This document shows positions 16,526-25,222 of a stretch of DNA of 42,384 nucleotides, one piece after another. The first letter of the stretch is position 1. Each line of letters starts with the position of its first letter. The notes below the pieces were generated by a model. It saw nothing but the letters and a program-made list of their open reading frames with translations, did not search any database and was not told the origin of the DNA. The DNA is taken from NCBI GenBank assembly GCA_947476275.1, contig CANJPQ010000035.1, forward strand, positions 1 through 42,384, written 5' to 3'. This DNA is from Fidelibacterota bacterium (GTDB lineage: Bacteria > Pseudomonadota > Alphaproteobacteria > Rhodospirillales > Rhodospirillaceae). Made by a program: the position numbers and the translations under genes.

Positions 16526-17521
16526 ATGACGATCAGGCCTCAGACACGCGTGCTGGTGACCGGCGGCGCCGGCTACATCGGCAGCCATATGGTGCTGCAG
16601 CTTCAGGCCTTGGGCTGCGAAGTGGCGGTGATCGACAACCTCACCATCGGCAGCCGGCGATTGGTGCCGGACGGCGTGGCCTTGCATGTCGCCGATGTCG
16701 GCGATGCATCGGTGGTCGGGCCGCTGCTTGCGTCGTTCAAACCGGACGCGGTGATCCACTTCGCCGGGTCTGCGAGCGTGCCGGAATCCGTGCTGGACCC
16801 GTTGAAGTATTACAACAACAACTTCATCGCGAGCCGGAGCCTGCTGGAATCCTGCGTCGCGGCGAATGTGCAGCACTTCATCTTCTCGTCCACCTCGGCG
16901 GTCTACGGTGTGTCGCCGACGCTGCCGATCCCCGAGGATGCGCCGACACAGCCGATCAACCCCTACGGCAATTCGAAGCTGATGACCGAGGTCGCGTTGC
17001 GCGATCTCGCGCCGGTGACGTCGATGCGCAGCGTCGTGCTGCGCTACTTCAATGTGGCGGGCGCGGATGCGGACTGCCGCGCCGGACCGCTCGGACCAAG
17101 CTCGACCAACGTGATCAAATCACTGGCGGAGTTCATCATCGGCAAGCGCGAGAAGCTGATCGTGTACGGCACCGACTATCCGACGCCGGACGGGTCGTGC
17201 ATCCGCGACTACATTCACGTCGTCGATCTGGTGGAGGCACATATCGCAGCGCTTGCCTATCTGCTCGACGGCGGCGAAAGCCGGACGTGGAATTGCGGCT
17301 ACGGCGTGGGCACAAGCGTGCTGGAACTGATGGCCGCGGCGGAGAAGGTTCTGGGACGGCCGGTCGCCTACGACCTCGGGCCCCGACGGCCCGGCGATCC
17401 GCCCGCGCTGGTTGCCGCCAACGACGCCATCCGGCGCGATTTGGCGTGGACACCGACGCGCATGGACCTCGGCCAGATGATCGCATCCGCCATCGCCTGG
17501 GAGCGGCACTGGACCGGCTAA
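16526..17521 (+). CDS. galE: UDP-glucose 4-epimerase
   Basis: A 331-residue extended short-chain dehydrogenase/reductase. Its Rossmann motif VTGGAGYIGSHMVLQL binds NAD. IHFAGSASVPESVLDPLKYY and FIFSSTSAVYG give the catalytic Ser/Thr, and NPYGNSK gives Tyr147 and Lys151. The substrate part has VVLRYFNVAGAD and DGSCIRDYIHVVDLVEAHI. The enzyme interconverts UDP-glucose and UDP-galactose for surface polysaccharide or glycoprotein building. It could equally act on UDP-N-acetyl sugars, since the gatekeeper position cannot be judged here. It lies 34 bases downstream of photolyase; the functional link is unclear. The glycosyltransferase-like pair at 36.6-39.9 kb is a possible consumer of its product. 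Confidence 0.93.
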   Translation: MTIRPQTRVLVTGGAGYIGSHMVLQLQALGCEVAVIDNLTIGSRRLVPDGVALHVADVGDASVVGPLLASFKPDAVIHFAGSASVPESVLDPLKYYNNNFIASRSLLESCVAANVQHFIFSSTSAVYGVSPTLPIPEDAPTQPINPYGNSKLMTEVALRDLAPVTSMRSVVLRYFNVAGADADCRAGPLGPSSTNVIKSLAEFIIGKREKLIVYGTDYPTPDGSCIRDYIHVVDLVEAHIAALAYLLDGGESRTWNCGYGVGTSVLELMAAAEKVLGRPVAYDLGPRRPGDPPALVAANDAIRRDLAWTPTRMDLGQMIASAIAWERHWTG

Positions 17522-17549
17522 CGTTGAACGTTGACGTTGGACGTTGACG
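17521..17549. repeat. Short tandem ACGTTG repeat
   Basis: Four consecutive copies of ACGTTG with variable spacer base (ACGTTGA, ACGTTG, ACGTTGG, ACGTTGACG) start inside the galE stop codon and fill most of the gap before the peptide transporter. They contain ACGT palindromic cores. They could be a regulator array or simple slippage product. Confidence 0.6.
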
Positions 17550-17597
17550 GGGGCGGCTGCGGTCTGCACCCTGGCGCCTTCGCAACCGGAGGCAGGA

Positions 17598-19412
17598 ATG
17601 AGCAGCGCGCCCGCGGACAAGATGCCGCCCGGCATTCCCTTCATCGTCGCCAACGAACTCGCCGAACGCTTCTGCTACTACGGGATCAACGCGATCCTGG
17701 CCGTCTACATGACGCAGCACTTGCAGTTCGGGCAGGCGAGGGCGACCGAATGGCAATCGCTTTTCAAGTTCGCCGCATTATTCTTCCCGCTGATCGGCGC
17801 GATCCTGTCCGACGTCTTCTGGGGCAAGTACCGCACCATCATGACACTGGCGGTCGTCTACACCGTCGGCTGCGCGATCATCGCCCTCGATATGGGTCCA
17901 GGTTTCCTGGCGCTGGGCTTGGGCCTGATGGCGTTCGGCACCGGCGGCATCAAGCCTTGCGTCTCAACCAACGTGGGCGACCAGTTCACCTCCAAGAATC
18001 GACATCTGATCGAGCGCGCGTTCAGCATCTTCTATCTGTCGATCAATATCGGCGCGACCGTCTCGATCTACTTCTGTCCGATCTGGCTGGAGGCCTACGG
18101 GCCTAAGGTGGCGTTTGGCGTACCTGCCGGCGCCATGCTGTTGGCCACCATCGCGTTCAAGCTCGGCCGCGACCGTTTCGTCGTGGTGCCGCCGGCCATG
18201 TCGCAGGACGTCGGCAAAGGTATCGCGATGTTCGCCTTGGCGCTGGTACCGGTTCTAGGAATCGCGGCGTGGGTCTACACTGCCGTCGGGCCCGAATACC
18301 GCACCTTCGCGGCACTGATGACGCTGCTGACTCTTTTGGCGCTGGTGGTGGTTGTATCGCTGCACACGACGGTGCGCGAGGCACTCCCGTTCGAGCTGCG
18401 CCAGTGGATGGAGGAAGCGTTCACCGGCGACTCCCTGCGCCAGCTCGCGAGCCTTGGGGTGCTGTACTACCTGTTTATCGCGATGTTCTGGTCGTTGTGG
18501 GAGCAATCCAACGGCCAGACCTGGACCCTTCAAGCCACGTCCGATCTTATGGACAAGCATCTGTTCGGATTCTTGGGCGGTGTGCCCGTGCTGGGCGCGC
18601 TTGCGAGCTACGAGATGCTGGCGTCGCAGGTGCAGGTGGTGAACGGCCTGCTCATCCTGGCGCTGATCCCGGTTTTTACCTTCGTCATCTATCCGCTGAT
18701 GGGGCGCTTCTTCGTCGTCACGCCCTTGCGCAAGATCGGGATCGGGATGTGGGTGATCGCCGCCTCCTACCTCATCGTCGCCATGATCGAAGAGCGCATC
18801 ACGAAAGGGGTCACCGTGAGTCTGTGGTGGCAGATCCTGGCCTACGTAGTGCTGACTGCCGCCGAGATCCTGGTGTCGATCACCACCTTGGAGTTTTCCT
18901 ATCGGCAGGCGCCGCTGAAGCTGAAAAGCTTCATCATGGCCGCGACCTATCTCTGCTGCCAAAGCGTCGGCAATGCCTTCACGGCGCAAGTGAATAGCGC
19001 CATGGTCAAACCCCTGTCTGTGACGGAGGTTTCCGCCGGTGCCGAGACTTGGGTCAAGTTCACTGACGTCTCTGCATTGCAGCGCGGCCAGAAGATCGAC
19101 TTCGAGGGGGCGACCGGTCTCCAGATTGTCGAGGGTACCGACACCGGCCGCGGACTTAACGGCACATTCCTGATTGCAGAGATCGATCAGGCGCAAAATC
19201 GCGCGCGGTTGGCCGACACCATCCATCAAGCGCCCGTTGCCACGGAAGGCAGCTTCACGGCTGAAACCGCCAAGGTCTCGACCTACAAATTGGTGGGACC
19301 GGATTATTTCCTGTTCTTCGCCGGGGCTGGCGCAGCGGCAGCCCTCGGGTTCATGCTGGTCGCTGGCTTCTATCGCGAACGCACCTATGTACGGATGGCG
19401 GAAGGCACGTAG
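17598..19412 (+). CDS. Proton-dependent oligopeptide transporter (POT/PTR2 family)
   Basis: A 604-residue major-facilitator protein that imports di- and tripeptides with protons. Family motifs are clear: ELAERFCYYGINAILAVYM (ExxERFxYYG), FGTGGIKPCVSTNVGDQF and FSIFYLSINIGATVSIYF. The protein is longer than the usual 450-550 residues. Between the last two membrane segments lies a polar region of about 95 residues (roughly 465-562, including TEVSAGAETWVKFTDVSALQ), expected to form a small beta-rich domain outside the membrane. ATG 17598 has GGAGGCAGGA just upstream. It is the first gene of a tight plus-strand group with the LysE-type exporter (4-base gap), msrA and msrB. Confidence 0.92.
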   Translation: MSSAPADKMPPGIPFIVANELAERFCYYGINAILAVYMTQHLQFGQARATEWQSLFKFAALFFPLIGAILSDVFWGKYRTIMTLAVVYTVGCAIIALDMGPGFLALGLGLMAFGTGGIKPCVSTNVGDQFTSKNRHLIERAFSIFYLSINIGATVSIYFCPIWLEAYGPKVAFGVPAGAMLLATIAFKLGRDRFVVVPPAMSQDVGKGIAMFALALVPVLGIAAWVYTAVGPEYRTFAALMTLLTLLALVVVVSLHTTVREALPFELRQWMEEAFTGDSLRQLASLGVLYYLFIAMFWSLWEQSNGQTWTLQATSDLMDKHLFGFLGGVPVLGALASYEMLASQVQVVNGLLILALIPVFTFVIYPLMGRFFVVTPLRKIGIGMWVIAASYLIVAMIEERITKGVTVSLWWQILAYVVLTAAEILVSITTLEFSYRQAPLKLKSFIMAATYLCCQSVGNAFTAQVNSAMVKPLSVTEVSAGAETWVKFTDVSALQRGQKIDFEGATGLQIVEGTDTGRGLNGTFLIAEIDQAQNRARLADTIHQAPVATEGSFTAETAKVSTYKLVGPDYFLFFAGAGAAAALGFMLVAGFYRERTYVRMAEGT

Positions 19413-19416
19413 AACA

Positions 19417-20031
19417 ATGGAGCCGGGTCTTTACCTCTCCTTCGTGCTGGCGGTAACGGTCCTGATGCTCATCCCGGGTCCGAATGTGGCTCTGATCGTC
19501 GCCAACAGCGTTGCCCATGGCAGCCGCTATGGGATTGCGACTGTGGCCGGGACGAGCACGGCGATGGTGATGCAGCTCGGCGTTGTCGTGCTGGGCATGA
19601 GTGAACTGCTCGGCACCTTGGGCGCGTGGTTCGGGGCGGTGCGATGGCTAGGGGTGGCCTACCTTCTCTACCTCGGCGTGCGACAATGGCGGGCGGCACC
19701 CGAGGATTTGACCTCGATCGATCCACAGCGGAAGTCCCTGCGTACGATCATCATGCGCGGCTTCCTTGTATCGCTGTCCAACCCGAAGACGCTGTTCTTC
19801 TACGGTGCGTTCTTCCCGCAGTTCTTGATGCCGCGAGGTAATACAAGTGCTCAGATCGCGTTGTTAGCAGCGACCTTCCTCGGGATTGCGATTATTGTCG
19901 ATAGCGGTTGGGCGCTGATTGCGGGACGTGCGCGTGGGATTCTCGCCTTGTACGGTCGCGCAAGGAACCGTTTGTCCGGTGGATTGTTGATCGGTGCCGG
20001 CGTTGCGCTTGCCGTCGCACATCGCAAATAG
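19417..20031 (+). CDS. LysE/RhtB-family amino-acid exporter
   Basis: A 204-residue inner-membrane protein with about six hydrophobic segments. The N-terminal family signature FVLAVTVLMLIPGPNVALIV contains the PGP motif, and GFLVSLSNPKTLFFYGAFFP is the second conserved segment. Members export amino acids such as lysine, homoserine, threonine or leucine; the substrate is not predictable. It starts four bases after the peptide-transporter stop, which suggests a balance of peptide uptake and amino-acid efflux, the role known for exporters that protect cells growing on peptides. ATG 19417 gives the family-typical start. Confidence 0.92.
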   Translation: MEPGLYLSFVLAVTVLMLIPGPNVALIVANSVAHGSRYGIATVAGTSTAMVMQLGVVVLGMSELLGTLGAWFGAVRWLGVAYLLYLGVRQWRAAPEDLTSIDPQRKSLRTIIMRGFLVSLSNPKTLFFYGAFFPQFLMPRGNTSAQIALLAATFLGIAIIVDSGWALIAGRARGILALYGRARNRLSGGLLIGAGVALAVAHRK

Positions 20032-20047
20032 GATTTCGGAGGTTTCC

Positions 20048-20740
20048 ATGAAGCACCTAATCCGCGTCGTCGCGGTCGCCCTTGCCGTTGCAATGCCCGC
20101 ACGCGCTGCTGAAGAGATTTTCATCATCCCGCCGCCGGCGAAGGATGTCGTTGCCGCGCCGGATCAGACCACCGCGGTCGCGACGTTCGCGGGCGGTTGC
20201 TTTTGGGGTGTGCAAGGCGTGTTCCAGCGCGTGAAAGGCGTGACAAACGCCGTGTCGGGCTATGCCGGCGGTCCGCAATCCAAAGCGAAGTACGACCTCG
20301 TCAGCGACGGCAACACCGGCCACGCCGAGACCGTGGAGATCACCTATGACCCGCGCCAGATCAGCTACGGTAAACTTTTGCATATCTACTTTTCCGTCGC
20401 ACACAACCCGACGGAACTGAACCGCCAGGGGCCGGACAGCGGCACGCAAGACCGCTCCACGATCTTCCCGGCGAACGAGGAACAGGCCGCGGTCGCGAAG
20501 GCCTATATCGCGCAGCTCGATGCCACGAAGGTCTACGGCGTCAAGATCGCGACCACGCTCGAGATGAGCAAGCCGTTCTATCCGGCCGAAGCGTATCACC
20601 AGGACTATCTGACGCTGAACCCGCGCCAGCCATACATCGTCTATAACGACCTGCCGAAGATCGAGGCGCTCAAGAAAACTTTCCCGGATGTCTATCGCGC
20701 CGATCCGGTGCTGGTGTCCGCGGCGAAGAAGGCGCGCTGA
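20048..20740 (+). CDS. msrA: Exported peptide methionine sulfoxide reductase MsrA
   Basis: A 230-residue protein with a cleavable signal peptide (MKHLIRVVAVALAVAMPARA-AEE). The MsrA domain is recognised by TAVATFAGGCFWGVQGVFQR with catalytic Cys51, then VSGYAGGPQSKAKYDLVSDG, NTGHAETVEITYDP and YPAEAYHQDYL. It reduces the S-epimer of methionine sulfoxide in proteins. No further Cys is present that would act as resolving residue, so turnover may use an external thiol donor. Good ribosome site GGAGG at 20038-20042. It is followed after 3 bases by msrB, so the periplasm should receive both stereospecific enzymes together. Confidence 0.94.
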   Translation: MKHLIRVVAVALAVAMPARAAEEIFIIPPPAKDVVAAPDQTTAVATFAGGCFWGVQGVFQRVKGVTNAVSGYAGGPQSKAKYDLVSDGNTGHAETVEITYDPRQISYGKLLHIYFSVAHNPTELNRQGPDSGTQDRSTIFPANEEQAAVAKAYIAQLDATKVYGVKIATTLEMSKPFYPAEAYHQDYLTLNPRQPYIVYNDLPKIEALKKTFPDVYRADPVLVSAAKKAR

Positions 20741-20743
20741 GCC

Positions 20744-21235
20744 ATGCAAACGCGACGCCGGTTCCTGCAAAGCACGGCGCTGACCTTCGTGGCGATGGGC
20801 AGTGTTGGCTGCGAAAAGCCGGCCGCGCCGCCGCCGGGGGGCGTCGAAGTGACGTTGAGCGATGAGGAATGGCGCAAGCGCCTGTCCGCCGACCAGTTCG
20901 CCGTGCTGCGCAAATCCGCGACCGAGCCACCGTTCACGAGTGCGCTGCTGGACGAACATCGCCCGGGCACTTTCGTGTGCGCCGGTTGCGACCTGGGCCT
21001 GTTCGCCTCCGAGACCAAATTCGACAGCGGGACCGGGTGGCCGAGCTTCTGGACGCCTATCAAGGACGCGGTGGGACAGACCGACGACCGGTCGCTCGGC
21101 ATGGTGCGCAGCGCGGTGCACTGTCACCGCTGCGGCGGACATCTGGGCCACGTCTTCGACGACGGCCCGCCCCCGACAGGCTTGCGCTACTGCATCAACG
21201 GCGTGGCGCTGACGTTCAAGCCCCAGGCGGCTTAG
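20744..21235 (+). CDS. msrB: Exported peptide methionine sulfoxide reductase MsrB, zinc form
   Basis: A 163-residue protein with a Tat-type leader (TRRRFLQSTALTFVAMG) ending near GSVGCEKP. The Cys there could be a lipid anchor, though the lipobox is imperfect. The MsrB domain is complete: zinc ligands CAGC and CHRC, FDSGTGWPSFWTPI, VRSAVHCHRCGGHLGHVFDD, and catalytic Cys150 in LRYCINGVAL. It reduces the R-epimer of methionine sulfoxide. It follows msrA by 3 bases and ends before a strong bidirectional terminator. The two enzymes leave by different routes, Sec for MsrA and probably Tat for MsrB, which agrees with MsrB carrying zinc. Confidence 0.94.
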   Translation: MQTRRRFLQSTALTFVAMGSVGCEKPAAPPPGGVEVTLSDEEWRKRLSADQFAVLRKSATEPPFTSALLDEHRPGTFVCAGCDLGLFASETKFDSGTGWPSFWTPIKDAVGQTDDRSLGMVRSAVHCHRCGGHLGHVFDDGPPPTGLRYCINGVALTFKPQAA

Positions 21236-21241
21236 AGAAAG

Positions 21242-21278
21242 AAAAACCCCGCACACCTTGCGACGTGCGGGGCTTTTT
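21242..21278. terminator. Bidirectional intrinsic terminator
   Basis: The stem CCCCGCAC (21247-21254) with GTGCGGGG (21265-21272) is flanked by AAAAA on the left and CTTTTT on the right, so it works on both strands. It separates the msrB operon from the convergent coiled-coil gene. Confidence 0.92.
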
Positions 21279-21314
21279 AGCGGCCCGTCTTCACTCAGGC
21301 GCCAAGAAAGGGCT

Positions 21315-24272
21315 TCAGCCGGTGGCTTGGTCCGCCACGCCGGCTTCCATGGACTTCGACAGGAGCATGTAGAGCTTGCCCATGTCGGAGGTCGAGAAGG
21401 TGGTGGTGAGCACCTCGGCGCGATCGGTCGCGCGCGCGTGTTTGATGAGGGCGGAGTATTCCTTGAGGTAGCGCATGACGTAGGACCGGAACTTGTCGTC
21501 GGTCTGATACTTCTTCTGGATCGCCTCGAACTTCTGGCGGCTCAGCGTCTTGGTGATGTGGCGCAGGAACACGCCCTGGTCGCCCTTGTAGTAGCGCTTC
21601 CACAGTTCTTCCTCGACGGAGGGCTGGAAGATGCGGGCGATATCCACGGCGAGGCTGTGGAGCTGCTCGATCACGTAGGTGGTGTGTTCGAGGAACTTGC
21701 CGGTGTGGGCGCGATCATGGGCGTCGTCGAGATGCTTCGCGGTTTCCGAAGCCTTGGCGGCGGTGGACATGAGCTGATCGACCTGGCGGCCGAACACCTG
21801 GCTGGCTTTTCCGGTCTGCTCGGTGATGCCGTTGGAGGCCTCGACGAGATTTTCGGCGTGTTTGCGCAGGGTCTTGAGAACCACCTCGACGCGGGCGGCG
21901 GCTTCGTCGGCGGACTTGCCGAGGCTCTGGAGTTGGAGGCGGAACGCCTCACCCGTACCGCGCGCGCCGCCGGCGATCTTCTCCGACGTCTCGGCGAACT
22001 CGGCCAGGGACTGGCGCATCTTGTCGCCGGCCACGCTGACCTGCACGGCACCGCGATTGGTCGAATCCTCGAAGTCGAGCATGAGCTTCTGCAAGGAGTC
22101 GCGGAAGCCGTTGAGGCGTAGCTGGGCGTCGTCGGCATTGCCGGTGACCGCTTCGGCACGCTGGCGCAACTGGTCGCCGACCATGGCGAGGGTTTCGGTA
22201 GCACGGGACGCCGCTTTGTCCAGGCCGCCGGCCTGTGTGTTGAACGAGTCCGAGGCTTCCTTGAGGCGCTGGTTCGCGGCTTCGGTGGCGACTTTGAGTG
22301 AATCCTTGCACGCATCGACCGTGTCGAGCACTTGCGCCATATCCTTGGCGACCTGGCTGGCGGCGGAGGAGAACGCGGACACTTCGGAGCCGATCTCGCG
22401 GCCCGCTTCCTTGGTCTTCACGACCGAGTGGGACACGGTATCCGTCACCTGACGCGCGGTCATTTCGAGGGACTCGCGGATCGATTCCAGTTCCTTGGTG
22501 ACGCGGGCGGAGAGCTGCATGAGCTCCGAGGAGTTCTGGCTGAGGATGTCCGACATCGAGCGGACGTGGGCCAGCACCTGCTCCGACGTGGTGCCCATCT
22601 GACGCGCCTGTTGGGCGAGCGCGGTTTCGGACAGTTTGACGTGGGTGGTGAGCGTGTTGGCAGCACTTTCCAGTTCATCGTTCTGGCGGCGCAGGGTATC
22701 GCGGATCGCGTCGGCCTGACCGGCGGCGCGGTTGGCGGAGTTCGCGAGCTGCTCGGCATGCTCGCGCACGCGGGCGCCCACCGTGTCGATCTTCACAATG
22801 ACCGTGTCGGAGATCTGGCCCATCGCCTCGGCGCGGCCGATGGCGATGTTGGAGGCTTTCTCCAGGTCCGCGGTCGCGCGCTCGAACTTTTCCGTGACGG
22901 TGCGGGAGCGCAAGCCGAATTCGTCCGCGCTGGCGGCAAGGCGGTTCTCGACGCGGGTGGCGGCATCGCCGACCGCTTCGGCCTGGCGCTTCACCATGTT
23001 CTCGACCAGGCGCAGCTTGGCGACGGCGCCATCGGAGGCGGCTCCGAGCTCTTTGGTCTGGATGGCGAGCGCTTCTTCGACGATGCGCACGCGGCTGAGC
23101 ACGCGTTCCATGACCTGGTCGAGGTTCGCGGTCTGCTGGCCGAGGCGGGTGGTGACCTTGGTGGTCTGGTCTTCGATGCGATCGCCGGCGGCGGCGAGTT
23201 CCATGCGCTGCTTGTCGAACACCGCTTCAAGGCCATGGGCTTTGGCGACGAGGGAGTCGGCGACATCGTTGGTGACGGCTTCGGCGCGGCGGGCGGCTTC
23301 TTCGACCTGCGCAGTGTTGGAGGCGACGGCACGGCCCATTTCGTCGGCGTAGCCTTTGGCGGTTTCGCCGGCCTTGGCGAGCGCGCGTTCCTGTTCGGCG
23401 AGCTGCTGGGCGATGGCCGCACTCATGCCGCGGGCGCGTTCGGTGGCGACCTGCAGGCTGTTGACGTGGCCGGCCAGCGTCTGGCCCATGCCGTTCACTT
23501 CACCCATGGTCTTCTGGCTCGAGGTGCGGATGAACTCCTGCTGACGGCGCAGGGCATCTTCGATCTTCAGGTTCACGTCGGCGGCGGAATCGATCACGGT
23601 CTTGAGCTTGGCAACCTGATCGGTCACGGCGGCGGCGGAAGACGCAGCACCGGATTCCAGCGCGCCGGTAACGCCGGCAAGCTTCTCGATATCGCGCACA
23701 AAGGTCGACTGAAGCTTCTGGATCGACTTGATGGCGTTTTCGGTGGTTTCGGTGAGGAACTGAGACTGCTCCTTCAGAGACGCGGTGATCGTATTCACCC
23801 GCGCGGCCGCATGGTCCGACGGATACGTGAGCTGTTGCAGGTGCGCGCGCAGCGCTTGGCCTTCGGCGCGCAACTGGCGGCCACGGTCGAGGTAGGCGAC
23901 CAGCAACCACAAGAACGTGAGCGGCATCAGGCAGGTGGCCATGAAGCTGCCGAACTGATCCGGCAGCAGACTGTAGAGCGTAGACCAGCCGACGGTGGTG
24001 GTGATGTAGATGCCGAACGCGGCCAGCCACACGAGGGTAAGCGCGGTGGCGATGAGGAGCGTGCGGTTCGGGCCGGTCTCGACCGTGAGGCTCGGCAATT
24101 TCTCAGGTGCGGCTGTGGCTTGTGCCACGGCTTCGGGCGACGGGGCGGGATAGAACACCGGCCGCACACCAAAGGGCGGTTTGCGGATGCGTGTCGCGGC
24201 GCTGGCGGCGCGTTCGCGCTCGATCGGATCGAAGACGATGCCTTCGTTTTCCTGACGCGTGTCCTCGGACAT
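21315..24272 (-). CDS. Large membrane-anchored coiled-coil protein
   Basis: 985 residues from ATG 24272, preceded by GGGGATGG (a start six codons upstream is also open). An acidic/Pro-containing cytoplasmic N-terminus (1-70) is followed by two membrane helices (about 71-93, TLLIATALTLVWLAAFGIYI, and 108-127). Then come about 730 residues of heptad-rich, Ala/Glu/Gln-rich helix with recurring patterns such as T..V..R. The last ~120 residues differ: a conserved-looking compact domain with SVEEELWKRYYKGDQGVFLR and KLYMLLSKSMEAG. There are no chemoreceptor, HAMP or kinase motifs, and no enzymatic residues. The layout (short N-terminus, two helices, long cytoplasmic coil) recalls the alphaproteobacterial polarity scaffold TipN, but I see no specific sequence signature, so this is an analogy. 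It stands alone between two terminator/promoter gaps. Confidence 0.85.
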   Translation of the reverse strand: MSEDTRQENEGIVFDPIERERAASAATRIRKPPFGVRPVFYPAPSPEAVAQATAAPEKLPSLTVETGPNRTLLIATALTLVWLAAFGIYITTTVGWSTLYSLLPDQFGSFMATCLMPLTFLWLLVAYLDRGRQLRAEGQALRAHLQQLTYPSDHAAARVNTITASLKEQSQFLTETTENAIKSIQKLQSTFVRDIEKLAGVTGALESGAASSAAAVTDQVAKLKTVIDSAADVNLKIEDALRRQQEFIRTSSQKTMGEVNGMGQTLAGHVNSLQVATERARGMSAAIAQQLAEQERALAKAGETAKGYADEMGRAVASNTAQVEEAARRAEAVTNDVADSLVAKAHGLEAVFDKQRMELAAAGDRIEDQTTKVTTRLGQQTANLDQVMERVLSRVRIVEEALAIQTKELGAASDGAVAKLRLVENMVKRQAEAVGDAATRVENRLAASADEFGLRSRTVTEKFERATADLEKASNIAIGRAEAMGQISDTVIVKIDTVGARVREHAEQLANSANRAAGQADAIRDTLRRQNDELESAANTLTTHVKLSETALAQQARQMGTTSEQVLAHVRSMSDILSQNSSELMQLSARVTKELESIRESLEMTARQVTDTVSHSVVKTKEAGREIGSEVSAFSSAASQVAKDMAQVLDTVDACKDSLKVATEAANQRLKEASDSFNTQAGGLDKAASRATETLAMVGDQLRQRAEAVTGNADDAQLRLNGFRDSLQKLMLDFEDSTNRGAVQVSVAGDKMRQSLAEFAETSEKIAGGARGTGEAFRLQLQSLGKSADEAAARVEVVLKTLRKHAENLVEASNGITEQTGKASQVFGRQVDQLMSTAAKASETAKHLDDAHDRAHTGKFLEHTTYVIEQLHSLAVDIARIFQPSVEEELWKRYYKGDQGVFLRHITKTLSRQKFEAIQKKYQTDDKFRSYVMRYLKEYSALIKHARATDRAEVLTTTFSTSDMGKLYMLLSKSMEAGVADQATG

Positions 24273-24414
24273 GATCCATCCCCACTGCAACGGTGCCGGC
24301 GCCCAAAACCTGGACCCGGACGCGGACAGGCTAAGGCCCCTTCGTTAAGAAGTGGTCGCCAGGGAATTACCGAGTGGTGAAGACCGCCGGGAAATGAACG
24401 TCGCCGGGAGGCGG

Positions 24415-24627
24415 TTAGCGGCCGCGACGCGCGATATCGGCGGAGAGGGTGCGGATGCAATCGCTGGCGGTGCGGACGAATAGGAAGGGCAGTAGACCGT
24501 GCACAACGCACGCCAATCCTGCCCCGACTAGGCGCAGGCCGGTCATGCCGGCGAATCGGGCATGGCCGGTATAGCTCTCGCCCACGCTGGCTGGATGGGT
24601 GACGAACAGTTTCTGCAGGCGGCTCAT
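24415..24627 (-). CDS. DUF6356 family small membrane protein
   Basis: A 70-residue protein starting at ATG 24627. The pattern LQKLFVTHPASVGESYTGHA, then GLRLVGAGLACVVHGLLPFL and FVRTASDCIRTL, is typical of DUF6356 proteins, which occur across alphaproteobacteria as short proteins with one hydrophobic stretch (about 30-50). The function is unknown. A longer open frame from 24714 would start inside the divergent promoter region and is rejected. It is divergent from the Lrp/AsnC regulator, sharing a 127-base gap with an inverted repeat. Confidence 0.8.
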   Translation of the reverse strand: MSRLQKLFVTHPASVGESYTGHARFAGMTGLRLVGAGLACVVHGLLPFLFVRTASDCIRTLSADIARRGR

Positions 24628-24652
24628 AGGCTTAGCGGATCCAAATTCAAGA

Positions 24653-24671
24653 CCGGGGCAAGTTACCCCGG
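24653..24671. promoter_or_regulatory. Inverted repeat in the DUF6356/Lrp divergent gap
   Basis: CCGGGG-CAAGTTA-CCCCGG, 6-bp arms with 7-base centre, lies 25 bases upstream of the DUF6356 start. It could be an operator for the adjacent Lrp/AsnC protein or another regulator. It lacks a T-tract and does not look like a terminator. Confidence 0.4.
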
Positions 24672-24754
24672 ATTGCGCGCAAACGGGTCGCAAGTTATTG
24701 CGTGCGTTTCGCAATTCGTGGAAACTAAACCTATGATTTTAAACGAGGGCGAAA

Positions 24755-25222
24755 ATGGTTTCTTTGGACGATAAGGATCGCAAGATTCTGGACCTGTTGC
24801 AGACTGACGCCCTTACGCCCGTGGCGGAACTGGCGAGCCAGGTGGGACTTTCCACCACGCCCTGCTGGCGCCGGATCCAGAAGCTGGAGGAAGAGGGCTT
24901 CATCCGCAAGCGCGTCGCGCTGCTCGATCGCACCAAACTCAATGTCGGCGTGACCGTGTTCGTCGCGGTCAAAGCCACGCGGCACTCGGCAAATTGGCTG
25001 GACGAATTCCGCGCCATCCTCGATTCCGTGCCGGAAGTGGTGGAAGCCTATCGCCTCTCGGGAGATATCGACTATCTCCTCAAGATCGTGGTGCCGAACA
25101 TCGCCGCCTATGACGCGGTCTATAAGCGACTCATCGAACTCGTGGAGTTCGCGGACGTCAGTTCGTCCTTTGCCATGGAAGACATGAAATTCACGACCGC
25201 CCTGCCATTGAAGTACTCATAG
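24755..25222 (+). CDS. Lrp/AsnC-family transcriptional regulator
   Basis: A 155-residue protein of standard length. The N-terminal helix-turn-helix domain reads SLDDKDRKILDLLQTDALTP, then VAELASQVGLSTTPCWRRIQ and KLEEEGFIRKRVALLD. The RAM ligand domain contains VPEVVEAYRLSGDIDYLLKI and ends with SSSFAMEDMKFTTALPL. These proteins form octamers that sense amino acids and act locally or globally. No amino-acid pathway gene is adjacent on the divergent side, so the target is unclear; the LysE-type exporter at 19.4 kb is 3.5 kb away. Ribosome site GAGGG is 5-6 bases before ATG 24755. Confidence 0.94.
   Translation: MVSLDDKDRKILDLLQTDALTPVAELASQVGLSTTPCWRRIQKLEEEGFIRKRVALLDRTKLNVGVTVFVAVKATRHSANWLDEFRAILDSVPEVVEAYRLSGDIDYLLKIVVPNIAAYDAVYKRLIELVEFADVSSSFAMEDMKFTTALPLKYS

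Noticed and set aside
22332-24380. 682-codon plus-strand frame opposite the coiled-coil gene
   Set aside because: It is the reverse complement of a regular heptad-rich coding sequence, and its Gly/Leu/His/Asp-rich pattern is an artefact of that repetition.
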